Assembly (NCBI GenBank): GCA_029718625.1
Contig: CM056380.1
Coordinates: 114,648,746-114,712,745 of the forward strand
DNA from: Synaphobranchus kaupii
Lineage: Eukaryota > Chordata > Actinopteri > Anguilliformes > Synaphobranchidae
Length of the DNA: 64,000 nt
Direction of reading: 5' to 3'
Position 1 is the first letter of the stretch. Each line of letters begins with the position of its first letter. Under the pieces are notes generated by a model that did no database searches, had not been told where the DNA came from, and saw nothing but the letters and a program-made list of their open reading frames with translations. This document shows positions 1 to 10,158 of this stretch, piece by piece. The translations under genes and the position numbers were made by a program.

Positions 1-1340
1 TGGTAAATCAAGGGAGTACAGCCAGAGCAGAGAGCACACGCTTTCTGTACATTGCCACAATCCTCTGATGAAGGTTTTTAATACAGGAGATCAATGAAGG
101 GCATGGTCAGCTAATTTGGACAATTGTGTGCTGCCTTCCAGCTGTGATCTATTTCTGTAATTGTTTTTAAAAATACAAGCGTGCAGAAGGACTTTCTTTT
201 CAGTGGAGGAGGTTGGACATTGGCCTGAGTAATCTGAGTAATCTATATTGGACCACAGTAAAACATTTTCACCAAGGATACATGGGCAGACCAGAGCTGT
301 TGCACATGAATATCAAAAATGGCTTCCTCTAAGTTGAGGGCTGATTAAAAAATTGAGAGAAGTTGATATGAATTCCTGAAATCAATCAGTTGTCCTTGTG
401 CACACCTGCTGTAGCCTGCGCAAAATATCCTTTTTTTAAAATTTCTATGATGTGTTACATTTGCAACAAGATATGGGATGGGATGTTTTCACAGATAACT
501 GGTGGAAATGATTTGGTTTAAAGGAAAACATTTTTCAATACTATTTCTGAAAGTAATCTGCTTTAAATTAGTGAGCTGAGGTAGGAAGGATTCCACAATC
601 AATACCATTTACTATATATTGCTCATAAAATTATATTTGCCCACAAATGCATATATCAATGGAGCTACTACAAATGCTTGTTATATGCAGCAAATATACC
701 ATCAACCACCTTGTTTAATATTCTGTTGTTGATTCTGTTCGTATGTCTGCACGACTGAAACCATATGTATTTATGTTATGCAATGTTCAAAATTTGTCCT
801 TATCCAGTCATAGAAATCAGTTTTCACATGAACACATTATTGGAAAAAGGAAGTTGTGGTGAAGCTGGGAAAAGTGGTTGACGTCATGTTCAGTTTTGAG
901 TTGAGATCATGGCTGTAGGGGGTGCATGGTTGTGTCTGGACCTGAATGGGAGAGGAGAATTGAGTTCCAGGCAAGAGGATGGCATAAGGCACTTAGGTGC
1001 GATTGCCCGAGTGGCTGTGAGAGGAGGGGGAACATTCTCGGGTTCTCAGGTAGGATGGACCTCTGGACCTCTGGACCTCTGGACCTCTGGACCTCAGGGA
1101 CAACAGACCTGCTAGGGATCAGATGGCACAGAGAACTGACAATCCAGGCAAGAGAGAGCAGAACTTGAGTAGAGGTGACAAAAATACGTTTTTATCATTG
1201 CTGAAACCACCCAATGTGTCATAACGTCCTTATAGTTTTTACGGTGTAAGGTAAATGTATTTATTCATTGATTCATTTATACAATATTGCACATTGTGTT
1301 TTTATCGAATGTACTGTTGCAAATTGCTAGATACAGTAGC
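1..1340. other. Intergenic DNA upstream of TFAM, no gene recognised
   Basis: AT-rich sequence without an exon-like open frame that I can recognise. The only structure seen is a short tandem run of the octamer GGACCTCT at about 1057-1095, about five copies. Two short overlapping reading frames cross it but show no protein signature. In other vertebrates the upstream neighbour of TFAM is UBE2D1; no UBE2D1 exon was recognised here. Confidence 0.5.
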
Positions 1341-1483
1341 CTACATCGCGCGCCTCGGGGGCGGGGACTTGAATGAGCACATTTTCAGCGCGGGCAAGCC
1401 GTTATCACACGCGCAGTTATTGTGTGCGTGCTAAACTAGCTAGTAGGTACAGTTTGACTAATGTAGGCCTAACATTAGTCAAA
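1340..1483 (+). promoter_or_regulatory. TFAM: Probable TFAM promoter and 5' UTR
   Basis: The 140 bases before the TFAM start are locally CpG-rich in an AT-rich setting. They hold a GC box (GGGGGCGGGG, 1357-1366; Sp1 type) and GCGC-containing motifs at about 1387-1393 and 1408-1415 that resemble half-sites for NRF-1. Mammalian TFAM promoters are known to use Sp1 and NRF-1/NRF-2, so the arrangement fits, but the NRF-1 assignment here is inference. No TATA box is evident. Confidence 0.5.
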
Positions 1484-1560
1484 ATGATGTCCTTCATTTC
1501 AACTGGATGCAACTTGCTAGGTCGACTGTTGGGACCTTCCACAAATACTCTATTTGTACG
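1484..1560 (+). CDS. TFAM: TFAM exon 1 (coding part)
   Basis: Starts MMSFISTG and ends in CG|GTAAGG, leaving phase 2; exon 2 supplies the third base of an Arg codon. It encodes the hydrophobic/basic half of the mitochondrial presequence. Confidence 0.85.
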
Positions 1561-4500
1561 GTAAGGACAGTATATTTTACACTGCAAACGCTGTGAGCCC
1601 CAGAAAGCTTACGAGGTGAAACCTAGCATTTTATGTAGCATGGGTGACTGATTTTGGTAGAGTCAACGAACAAGCGAACTCTTCACTTTAACCACATTTT
1701 GTCAATTAGCAATGAGCGATCAAACTATTTATCTGTGTATCTTGGTAAATTGTGATCAATTTAACCTTTAGCTAGTGAGCGTATAAAGTTGTAGCTTATA
1801 AAGTTACATTCGGTTTTGCACGGTAGCAAGACGACAAGCTGGATGCTAGCTGGCTAGTTATATTTGTAGCTACTACTAGAAGGGGAGCATATCCTTTCCG
1901 CGGTCACCAATGCTAGAGCAGATAATGTTATTGAAGTGTCTGCTAGATCCTCTGATCCTTGCTAGCTTCACAATGGACTGACTGTAATGCAACAGTAACG
2001 TCGCTCCGCCTGTGACGAATAGTTTACCTACTATAGTTTATGTCCAGTATAGGAAAGGAAAACATAGTTATTTTTATGACAGGGACATCGGGTTAAACTG
2101 ATTTGAGAACGATAACTAGTTAGAGGGCCTAAGCAAAGGAGGGCTTGCTAAGAATGTCATTGGAGATAGGTACAGTCAAGCCGGAAAGTCTGCACATCCC
2201 TTTCACCTTCTCCACGTTTTATTACGTTACAGACATATTCTACAATAGATTGAGTTCATTTTTTGTCTCAAAATTCTACACAAAATAGCCCATAATGAAA
2301 AAGTGAAAACAGGTTTTTAGATTTTGTTTCCACTGATACTGCTTGAGATGTTTCTACAACTTAATTGGAGTCCACCTGTGATAAATTCAATTGATTGGAC
2401 ATGATTGGGGATTGCCAACACCTGCCTATATAAGGTCCCACAGTTGACAGTGCATGTCAGAGCAAACTCCAAGCCATGGGGTCAAAGGAATTATCTGCAG
2501 ACCCCAGAAACAGGATTGTGTCAAGGCATAGATCTGGAGAAGGGTACGGAAAAATCTCTGCAGCTTTACAGGTCCCAAAGAGCACAGTGGCCACCATCAT
2601 TCGTAAATGGAAGAAGTTTGGAACCACCACGAATCTTCCTAGACCTGGTCGCCCGGCCAAACTGAGCAATCGGGGAAGACGGGCCTTGGCCCGGGAGGTG
2701 AGAGGTAACCCGCGGGTCACTCTGACAGTGCTCCAGCGTATCCTTGTGGAGATGGGAGAACCTTTCAGAAGATCAACCATCCAGGCAGCACTTCCCCAAT
2801 CAGGCCTTTATGGTAGAGTGGCCAGACGGAAGCCCCTCCTTAGTAAAAGGCACATCACAGCCCGCTTGGAGTTTGCCAAAAGGATCAAGATTCTCTGGTC
2901 TGATGAAACCAAAATTGAACTTTTTGGCCTGAATACCAAGCGTCACGCCTGGAGGAAACCAGGCACCGCTCATCACCTGGCTAATACCATCCCTACAGTG
3001 AAGCATGGCGGTGGCAGCATCATGATGTGGGGATGTTTTTCAGCAGCGGGAACGGGGCGACTAGTCCTGATAGAGGGAAAGATGAATGCAGCTAAGTACA
3101 CCGAGATCCTTGAAGAAAACCTGCTCCAGAGCGCTCTGGGGCAAAGGTTTACCTTCCAACATGACAACGACCCGAAGCACCCAGCCAAGAGAACAAAGGA
3201 GTGGCTTCAGAGAAAGTCTGTGCATGTCCTTGAGTGGCCCAGCCAGAGCCCAGACCTGAATCCAATTGAACATCTGTGGAAAGAGCTGAAAATGGCTGTG
3301 TACCGACGCTCCCCATCCAACCTGACGGAGCTTGCAAGGATATGCCAAGAGGAATGGGCAAAAATGTCCAGAAACAAGTGTGCCAAGCTCGTAGCTTCTT
3401 TCCCAAGACGCCTTGAAGCTGTAATCGCTGCCAAAGGTGCAGCAACCAAGTATTAGGCTAAGGGTGTGTACAGATATGTAACCCCTAAATAACCTATTTT
3501 TGTCAGTAAAATAAAATTGCATATTTTCTAAAAACCTGTTTTCACTTCGTCATTATTGGCTATTGTTTGTAGATGTTTGAGGCAAAAAATGAACTCAATC
3601 TATTGTAGTATAAGTCTGTAACGTAATAAAACGTGGAGAAGGTGAAAGGGGTGTGCAGACTTTCCGGCTTGACTGTATAGACCAGTGGTTCCCAACCCTG
3701 GTCCTGGGGACCCCCTGTGTATGCTGGTTTTAGTTCCAACCACAATTGCAATACCAGAATTTTAACAAGCTGTTATTTTTTCTTAATTAGGTGTTTTTAT
3801 TGTATAGAGAACACTTTAAACTCTTTACTCTCTTAAGCCACGTTATGTTAGCAATAGCTATGCATGCCATGAAGAAAAAAAACCCATGTTCATTATGCTC
3901 ATTGTGTTATATTGCAAACAATTACAAAGAAGAAGTAACAACTCAGGTGATTAGGCTCCTAATTAGGTAATTGAACGCAAGTTTAAGTTCCTTCATAATT
4001 TTTTCCTTAACACAATGCAGGTTTGGCTCGTTATCATTTGCTTTGTCTTTGAATTCTTCATTATTTACCAAACGGTTAGTTTTATTGGCCATGTGTCCAC
4101 AATTTCACCAATTATGAGCCTATTGATTCACCTCAGTCTTTAATTTGATCAGTTAAAACATTTTTTACCTCCTTTTAATTGTTTACAATACAACACAATG
4201 TGAATCTTGGACTTTTAGTCTTCATGGCATGCATAGCTATTACTAACATAATGTGGCTTAAGAACGTAAATAATCCCTCTAAACATTAAAAACACCTAAT
4301 AAAAATTAAACAGCTTGTTAAAATTCTGGTATTGCAATTGTGGTTGGAACGAAAACCAGCATACACAGGGGGTCCCCAGGACCAGGGTTGGGAACCACTG
4401 GTATAGACGATTGAAGAAAGCCACGGTCTAGTGGCTAGAACAAGAAGTGGCTAGAATCTCATCACTTATCATTGACTTGTCATTGCCAGAAAAAAAAAAA

Positions 4501-7500
4501 TCATGTTAAAAATGGTCTTTCCTGCAGCAATTCAATACATTTGTTTTGACTCACTGTACCAAGATGGGTAAAGCCTTGTTTATTATTTTTTTCCTTTCTT
4601 CAAATTATTGTGGGAAAAGTGGAGCTATACTGTGATACTGGTTCAAGGAAGCCAGACAGGCTTGCCATTTTCCGTGTCATCAGTTCGGGTAGTTAGCTGA
4701 AGTAAGCTAACACAATTCTGCTTGTCAAGCATGTTGGCTAGCTAACTGCTTCACAGTAGTCAATTCTAATTAATTGTACTTTATTTTTGAATACAGGAGT
4801 TCCTGTATTCGAGTGTGTTTGGTTCCTGTGGCTAAGAGCTTCAGTACAGGCTCTGATGACCCACCGAAGTTGCCGCCTACTGGATACATACGATTTTTAA
4901 AGCAGGAACAACCAGTACTTGTCAAGCAGTATCCAGGTAAACAAGAATATGACTGTTGCATTACAGTGTTAGAAAAGAGCTGGTCCATTATTTCAAAATA
5001 GATCTTAAAATTCCAATACTGTGCTCTCATTTTTCAGACAGTGGTTTTAGTTTTTTTTGGGGGGGGGGCAATTAATTAATTTGTGGGCAGATGTCTTCTA
5101 GATAAAGGAGGAGCGAGTTCAGGTTTGTGAGTTCTGCTCTGTATGTTTCTAAATAAGGTGTTTCCTCTCTCTGTCTACCTGGCTAATGATGTCAGCAGAC
5201 TGGTTATTGAATCTAAACCTCCTTTTTTTAGATGTTAAATACGTGGAGATAACTAAAAAGATTGCACAGAAGTGGCAGGCCTTGACAAATGAACAGAAAC
5301 TGGTAAGGTTGTATATTTCCTTCACACTCATTTGGCATTCATTTGACTGACAAGAAGCGATGAGATTTATTCAAACATTGACCATTTGGCTTTTATAAAA
5401 GTTCAGCTTTGTGACCAAATCTAACCATGCAACTGTTCGAAAATTCAAGTAAAATGCTGCTTTTAACTTGGTTCACAATCAAAGCTTTCATCAGCTCGCT
5501 GCCATTTCTTACAATATTGTGATATTTTATGGCTTAGCATTGCTTACAAATACAAACAAACATAATGTAATAGCAAGGTAAAAGAAACCCCATGAGACTT
5601 ATAACAAGATCTGAACCGATTCACGACAACATAATCAGATAGATATATTTAAGCTTCCATAACAATGGTAAATAAATTAACATTTATAAAGGGACAAAAA
5701 TAGACATGAAACAAAACAGACGGGGAGGGAGAATGAAAGGGAGAAATCATTGTGGAAACATGGTGTTCAATGAAAGGGAGAGATCACCGTTGGATTTGTC
5801 TTATGAACATTTAGTTTTAATCTTTCCTAAATGTGCATACATTATTTCTACCTGTATCAGGTGACTGCATTTTGCTCCCATTATTAACTGAGGTATTTTC
5901 CCAAAACATTCTAGCAATAGAATGTTTTATTTTTTTTTTTTTTTTTTTAAGAATCAAAATGGGGGGGAAAAATTAAAAGGCTATGTTTGTGTGTGGTCTC
6001 TTTTTGCTGAGCCTGAATAGATTATTTCCTCTCAACTATTACATTTCATAGCTTCCTTTTCTTGGAACCAATTTAGTTGCCCTTCTTTGTACTTTATTCT
6101 TTTAGCGTGCTTCTGTATCTTTCTTGTGTGTCCTTCACAAGACCCTGTTGTTGGTGTCTGATAGTCAACGTCAGTGCATGTGTTCTGTTTTGTCTGAAGC
6201 CCTATGAGCAGACAGCACAAGTAGCCCGGGATAAATATAAAGAAGAAATGAAGCAATTCCAGGCCCGGCTCACTCCGGCCCAGTCGACGGCGCTCCTAGA
6301 GATGAAGCGACAGAAACGGGTCAGGAGGAAAAGCATCAGGATGAAAAGGGTGACAAAAGTCTTTTATTTTCACCAATTAATCGAATATTCTTTCTGATAA
6401 CGTTGTGCTTTTCACCTAAGACTGTTTACTCTGTCCTGCAGCAGCTGGAGCAGTCAGAGCAGGATGCGAAAGCCGTTGCTTTCCTGGCTGTCTGCACTTT
6501 AATTTCATTTTATTTAGTTTTGTTTTTGTTTTTTTTGTTTCGTGCCATATTCAGGAGCTGACAATCCTAGGAAAACCCAAAAGGCCCAGGTCTGCCTTTA
6601 ATGTCTTCATGTCGGAACACTTTGTGGAGTCTAGAGGTGCCACCGTGCAGGTACCACAATTAGCGTGTTATAGATTTTTATACCACAATTAGCGTGTTAT
6701 ATATTACCATTTTGCAAATCATTGTTTCCTCTGTATGTTTACATGTACAGTCTTATTCAGAGTGACTTGCACTTAGCTAGTATTTCAAATGTATTTAATT
6801 TATTTATTGCTTTTACATACAATGTAATGTATAAATGGATTGTATTAGTCACTTAGCAGACACTCTTATACCGAGCGACTGAGAAAATCAGTGTCAGTTT
6901 GAGGAATAAAAAAGTGGGATATCAACAAGAAGGCCCATTAATAATCAATAACATTTAAAGGGTTTGATATTTTACTGAAGCAACTGAGGTTAAGTACCTT
7001 AGCTGAAGACTCCCAACAGCAGTCTTCCACACTGGATCGAGTGAAGGATGTGATGAATGCTTTTGAGAAACACAAATGTGTTTTCCCTGTGCTTGTTCTT
7101 TTTAAAATGTATTTTACCATTGTGATAATTCCATTTTGTTGTCTGAAATCTACTGTTACATATATCATGACGGTGACTGTAAAACTGTCATTAGGCGAAG
7201 ATGAAATCGTTAGTCGACGACTGGGCAAAGCTGGACGCTTCACTGAAAAAGGTGAGATTTAACGTCGGATACAAAACTGACCAACAAGCTGAGATGCAGA
7301 TCTTGAGTCCTATACCCAAGATGCACCTCAATTTCCATTGCAAATATGTGATTGGTTGAGGTGGGAGCAGTCAGTGCACGCTTGTGTTTTTTCGTTAAAG
7401 ACCTACAAGCAACTTTCAGAGGACGATCGAGTTCGCTACAAGCACGAGATGGAATCCTGGGAGAATTACATGGCGCAGATCGGGAGGGACGATCTAATTC

Positions 7501-7640
7501 GGAGGAAGAAAAGCCGCACGCCCAAATGGCCTGCTGCCGAAGAAGCAGTCGAACCTAAGACCAAAGAGAAGGCGGTGCAGACTGAAGCCACCGGTATCAA
7601 CGTTACAAAATTTACAAGACTGAAAAAGCCAGAAGAGTGA
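1484..7640 (+). CDS. TFAM: Transcription factor A, mitochondrial (complete, 7 exons)
   Basis: CDS = join(1484-1560, 4797-4936, 5232-5302, 6200-6349, 6555-6650, 7195-7251, 7401-7640), 831 nt, 276 residues; phases agree at every junction. TFAM enters mitochondria, bends and packages mtDNA and activates its promoters. The N-terminus (residues 1-45) has several Arg/Lys and no acidic residue, as expected of a matrix presequence. HMG box A runs about 49-118 ([12 protein letters not shown]; Trp in AQKWQAL; KYKEEM). A basic linker with RRKSIRMKR leads to HMG box B at about 152-222 ([27 protein letters not shown]). A Lys/Arg-rich tail follows to residue 276, longer than the human tail (human protein 246 residues). 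The start is the first of two adjacent ATGs. Intron 1 (3.2 kb) is enlarged by a Tc1 and a foldback element. Identification is by recognised family sequence, not by search. Confidence 0.95.
2173..3675 (+). mobile_element. Tc1/mariner transposon, copy 1, in TFAM intron 1
   Basis: A 1.5-kb element bounded by TA target duplications (2171-2172 and 3676-3677), with terminal inverted repeats beginning CAGTCAAGCCGGAAAGTC and ending in its reverse complement. A second, opposite-facing copy of the same family lies at 27435-28833. Compared with that copy, this one lacks roughly 115 bases of 5' non-coding sequence (between the TTTTTAGA and TTTTGTTTCC motifs near 2320) and two in-frame coding segments. 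It lies in the sense orientation of the host gene. Confidence 0.95.
2476..3456 (+). CDS. Tc1-type transposase, open but internally deleted
   Basis: 326 residues, slightly short for the Tc1 family (about 340). The N-terminal half has the helix-turn-helix DNA-binding region ([29 protein letters not shown]) and a GRPAKLS linker motif. The catalytic DDE triad is visible: Asp in [12 protein letters not shown], Asp in FQHDNDPKH, and Glu in [12 protein letters not shown], with 34 residues between the second Asp and the Glu (DD34E). Relative to the sister copy it lacks 9 residues (27 nt, after EFAKR) just before the first catalytic Asp, and 4 residues (12 nt) after LLQSAL. Both deletions keep the frame, so the ORF is intact but probably inactive. 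The start follows the position usual in the family. Confidence 0.93.
   Translation: MGSKELSADPRNRIVSRHRSGEGYGKISAALQVPKSTVATIIRKWKKFGTTTNLPRPGRPAKLSNRGRRALAREVRGNPRVTLTVLQRILVEMGEPFRRSTIQAALPQSGLYGRVARRKPLLSKRHITARLEFAKRIKILWSDETKIELFGLNTKRHAWRKPGTAHHLANTIPTVKHGGGSIMMWGCFSAAGTGRLVLIEGKMNAAKYTEILEENLLQSALGQRFTFQHDNDPKHPAKRTKEWLQRKSVHVLEWPSQSPDLNPIEHLWKELKMAVYRRSPSNLTELARICQEEWAKMSRNKCAKLVASFPRRLEAVIAAKGAATKY
3681..4402. mobile_element. Foldback/MITE element with near full-length inverted repeat
   Basis: The 722-bp segment begins ACCAGTGGTTCCCAACCCTG and ends with its reverse complement. The match continues inward through CACAATTGCAATACCAGAAT and through an inner pair (AGCAATAGCTATGCATGCC near 3850, its complement near 4230), so nearly the whole element can fold on itself. 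ATAG flanks both sides and may be a short target duplication. It has no coding capacity. It starts 3 bases after the TA of the Tc1 copy. The superfamily was not identified. Confidence 0.85.
4797..4936 (+). CDS. TFAM: TFAM exon 2
   Basis: The acceptor is TACAG|G and the donor CCAG|GTAAAC. It encodes the end of the presequence and the first helix region of HMG box A ([13 protein letters not shown]). It leaves phase 1. Confidence 0.93.
5232..5302 (+). CDS. TFAM: TFAM exon 3
   Basis: The T-rich acceptor TTTTTAG|AT completes an Asp codon; the donor is CTG|GTAAGG. It encodes helix 2 of HMG box A with its core tryptophan (IAQKWQAL). Confidence 0.93.
6200..6349 (+). CDS. TFAM: TFAM exon 4
   Basis: Acceptor TGAAG|CCC. 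It encodes the end of HMG box A and the basic inter-box linker. The donor AGG|GTGACA is weak at positions +4 and +5; a second, stronger-looking acceptor lies in the next intron (see findings). Confidence 0.9.
6555..6650 (+). CDS. TFAM: TFAM exon 5
   Basis: Acceptor ATTCAG|GAG, donor CAG|GTACCA, phase 0 at both ends. It encodes the start of HMG box B ([18 protein letters not shown]). Confidence 0.95.
6834..7045 (-). repeat. Decayed SINE copy in TFAM intron 5
   Basis: On the minus strand the segment keeps blocks of the fish tRNA-derived SINE seen better preserved at 40696-40934: a tail block resembling GAGTGTCTGCTAAGTGA and a body block resembling AAGGTACTTAACCTCAG. It is strongly diverged, and the tRNA-like head is barely recognisable. 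Confidence 0.5.
7195..7251 (+). CDS. TFAM: TFAM exon 6
   Basis: Short 57-base exon, phase 0 at both ends, acceptor TTAG|GCG, donor AAG|GTGAGA. It encodes the tryptophan-bearing middle of HMG box B (LVDDWAKLD). Confidence 0.92.
7401..7640 (+). CDS. TFAM: TFAM exon 7 (terminal coding part)
   Basis: The acceptor TTAAAG|ACC opens an 80-codon stretch ending in TGA. It encodes the last helix of HMG box B ([16 protein letters not shown]) and a charged C-terminal tail, the region that in mammals is needed for promoter-specific activation. Confidence 0.93.
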   Translation, partial: TYKQLSEDDRVRYKHEMESWENYMAQIGRDDLIRRKKSRTPKWPAAEEAVEPKTKEKAVQTEATGINVTKFTRLKKPEE

Positions 7641-8230
7641 TGCTACTGAACGCAAGTTATCACTGTGACTAGTGTTTCTCTGGTGTAGGAAACACTGTTG
7701 AGTATTGAAGTCTGGACTAGCACCACGTGGTGCTACACCACAATTTTGCCGCGATTAGTCGTGCGAGAAAACACGGCGATAATTTCCGTTGAGGAATCCG
7801 GTCTTCAACAATGCAGTGTTGGGATGGTGTGTTTCTTTAAACACAAGCGTGAAGGTTTTCTAAAGAACTTTGCCCTCGTTTCGGTGAAAGAAAAAGAGAA
7901 AAATGCTTCCTAAAAAGCATGTAAAGAGATGTCGGCTAGATGTCGGCGTTTGATGCTAGCTAATATCACCAGCTGGTGTCCAGTCATCATGATGCTGTCA
8001 TGATGTTGTGTTAAATAACCGACGGTACTTTTCTCACGATGAAGTGGGTGTGAGAATCCGCCAGTGATCTGCCACTATGGAGTACTACCGTGAGACCAGG
8101 GACTGCACTGGCATACGTTCATAGTTAATTTCCTTTGTACAACATCACAGCGGTTTCATTTGGCTGCATCATGCTCATCTGTTTTGTATACTGCCTTTAC
8201 TTACTTAATAAATGTTTTAAGCGATATATA
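7641..8230 (+). terminator. TFAM: TFAM 3' UTR with AATAAA polyadenylation signal
   Basis: No further coding exon is seen after the stop at 7638-7640. The first AATAAA (8207-8212) lies in an AT-rich stretch followed by T-rich sequence, making it the best candidate cleavage signal; the 3' UTR would be about 590 bases. The exact cleavage point cannot be read from the sequence. Confidence 0.6.
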
Positions 8231-8529
8231 TATTTTTTTAAGTATTTGAATATTGTTGATTATTCATTTGAATGTTGTTACACATGCTGAACCGACAAAC
8301 TGAATGATTTCATGACTGGAGCATAGAGGAAATGCACGAAGCTTTTGCCGTTATACACCAACGAGGACAACCTAACAAGCAAATAACCAGTAAGCAAACG
8401 TGCAGTTTTAGCACAGGGCTTTACACCAACAACAATGGAACAAGGGCAGTTATAGCAGCTAACCACCTTCAAAGAAATGTGGTTTGTATGTGTTCAGAAC
8501 AGTAAATATTGGATATGTACTTTATTTAA

Positions 8530-9342
8530 AGGGACTGCCAACTCAAATTGATGATTCTGCTTTTCAATGGGTACGTGTTGTCATCCTGGGATGGAATAAA
8601 CATAACCCAAATATGAGTACTAAGTGATGTGCCTAAATTAAGATATGCCTTCCTTTGTTTTTTGTTTTTTTTTCCCCACCATTGCCTGTAATTGGTCAGG
8701 CAAGGTTTTGAGCGGGCGGGATTAAAACGGACTTCAGGACGTCATCAAAGTCCTATCGGCCAATGATTAACTATCCGGAAATTCTTTACGCCCTCCCCTT
8801 CACCAGAGCTCAATTTGCATAGCTCGAAGCGTCACGTTCACGTATTTCCGTGAGGTATGTTTCGAAGCTGAAGTCATTGCATTAGTCCGATTGACTGCTG
8901 AAAGGAGAAGGGTCTGGCTGTATATAGCACAGATTGCTAGTAGCTACGCTCTACCGGTAACATTACTATTTGAAAGACGTGGGTCTCTGAGCTTAACGTT
9001 AGTATTATTATGTGAACGGATCTTTAGTTCAGTGGCTCAAACATATGGTACGATTGCAGCTTTCACCACGCACTTTTTTTTTAGACTATTTAGCTATTGT
9101 TTGTTTTGCTAAATATTTGCATTTCCGAGACTGCACATAACTTGCCTAGAGGCTCCTGAGCGTGGCCTGAACATTAACTAGCTTTCACGCCCACCCAGTC
9201 CTGAAAAGTGACACTATTCAATCTTCATTTTTTTCAGCTGTAGATGTTTTTAAAGGCTGAAATCTTGGTGGATGATTGTTTTGATAGCGAGGAGTAATGC
9301 CAAATAAAGAAAAACACTTTTTCAGCAGAGTTGGCAATCCCT
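8530..9342. mobile_element. Non-autonomous element with TTAA target duplication
   Basis: The 813-bp segment has terminal inverted repeats AGGGACTGCCAACTC / GAGTTGGCAATCCCT, directly flanked by TTAA at 8526-8529 and 9343-9346. TTAA duplication is the hallmark of piggyBac and Kolobok transposons. The interior is moderately GC-rich with CpGs (8690-8900) and has no transposase-like frame. The AGGG terminus is shared with the larger TTAA element at 20259-22130, but the rest of the ends differ, so a family relation is not established. Confidence 0.75.
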
Positions 9343-9812
9343 TTAATACTAGTGTTCCCCAAATGGCATTTAATCTATCGGTTATTTTACTTGAGTAGAT
9401 GGAAAGGACTTCCCCATGCCTTTTTGCTATTTTGGGGTGTATGGAGTTTCAATATGTGTATAAACAATTGCCAGCTTGGCTTTGTGGACAATGGGTTGCT
9501 CTTCGCTGTTACAGATTTACCTTTGACATTAATGGTGTTTTTTTAAATTATTATTATCACCACAAGGGGGCAGTACTTATCCAGTTTACAGACAAGAGAC
9601 TGGGAACACTTTAAGATTGAATAACTAAATTAACATTAAAGACTACATCAGGTTAATTTAAGTTACAGCTACATTTCAGAGCTGATTTAGTCTATTATTT
9701 TAAGGTAGTAACACCCTCTGACTAATATTTATTTTGTGTTATTGTTTGAATTTGAAGGTTAATCAGTTGTGTACTGCATATCAGAAGGAAAGCAATACAA
9801 ATGCAGAGTAAA

Positions 9813-9842
<30 letters not shown>
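9813..9842. repeat. TG dinucleotide microsatellite
   Basis: About 15 uninterrupted TG units in the TFAM-BICC1 interval. Confidence 0.95.
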
Positions 9843-9844
<2 letters not shown>

Positions 9845-10158
9845 AATGGATTTGCCATTGATTGTATCATAACTACATTGCCATGATGATAATTGAAAAT
9901 TAATTATGAACCAAAATTCTCTGGCAAATAGAACATACAGACATGTTTATTTCTGAGTTGGAGGTATATTTCATATACTTGTTTACAAGACTCAATGTGT
10001 TTAATACAGAAATGTCCCAACATGTCTTATACTGGTTGCTCATAACTTGGATACTGTTTAAATGACTCCTTTTATAGTTGGAATACTTGAATATTCGGGT
10101 TAAAACCTGCATGTGAATGTAGTCATTGTCAGCAAATGCCCTTAACCATAGTGATTTA

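Noticed and set aside
1..1340. Possible UBE2D1 remnant upstream of TFAM, expected from mammalian gene order
   Set aside because: No UBC-fold coding sequence could be recognised on either strand.
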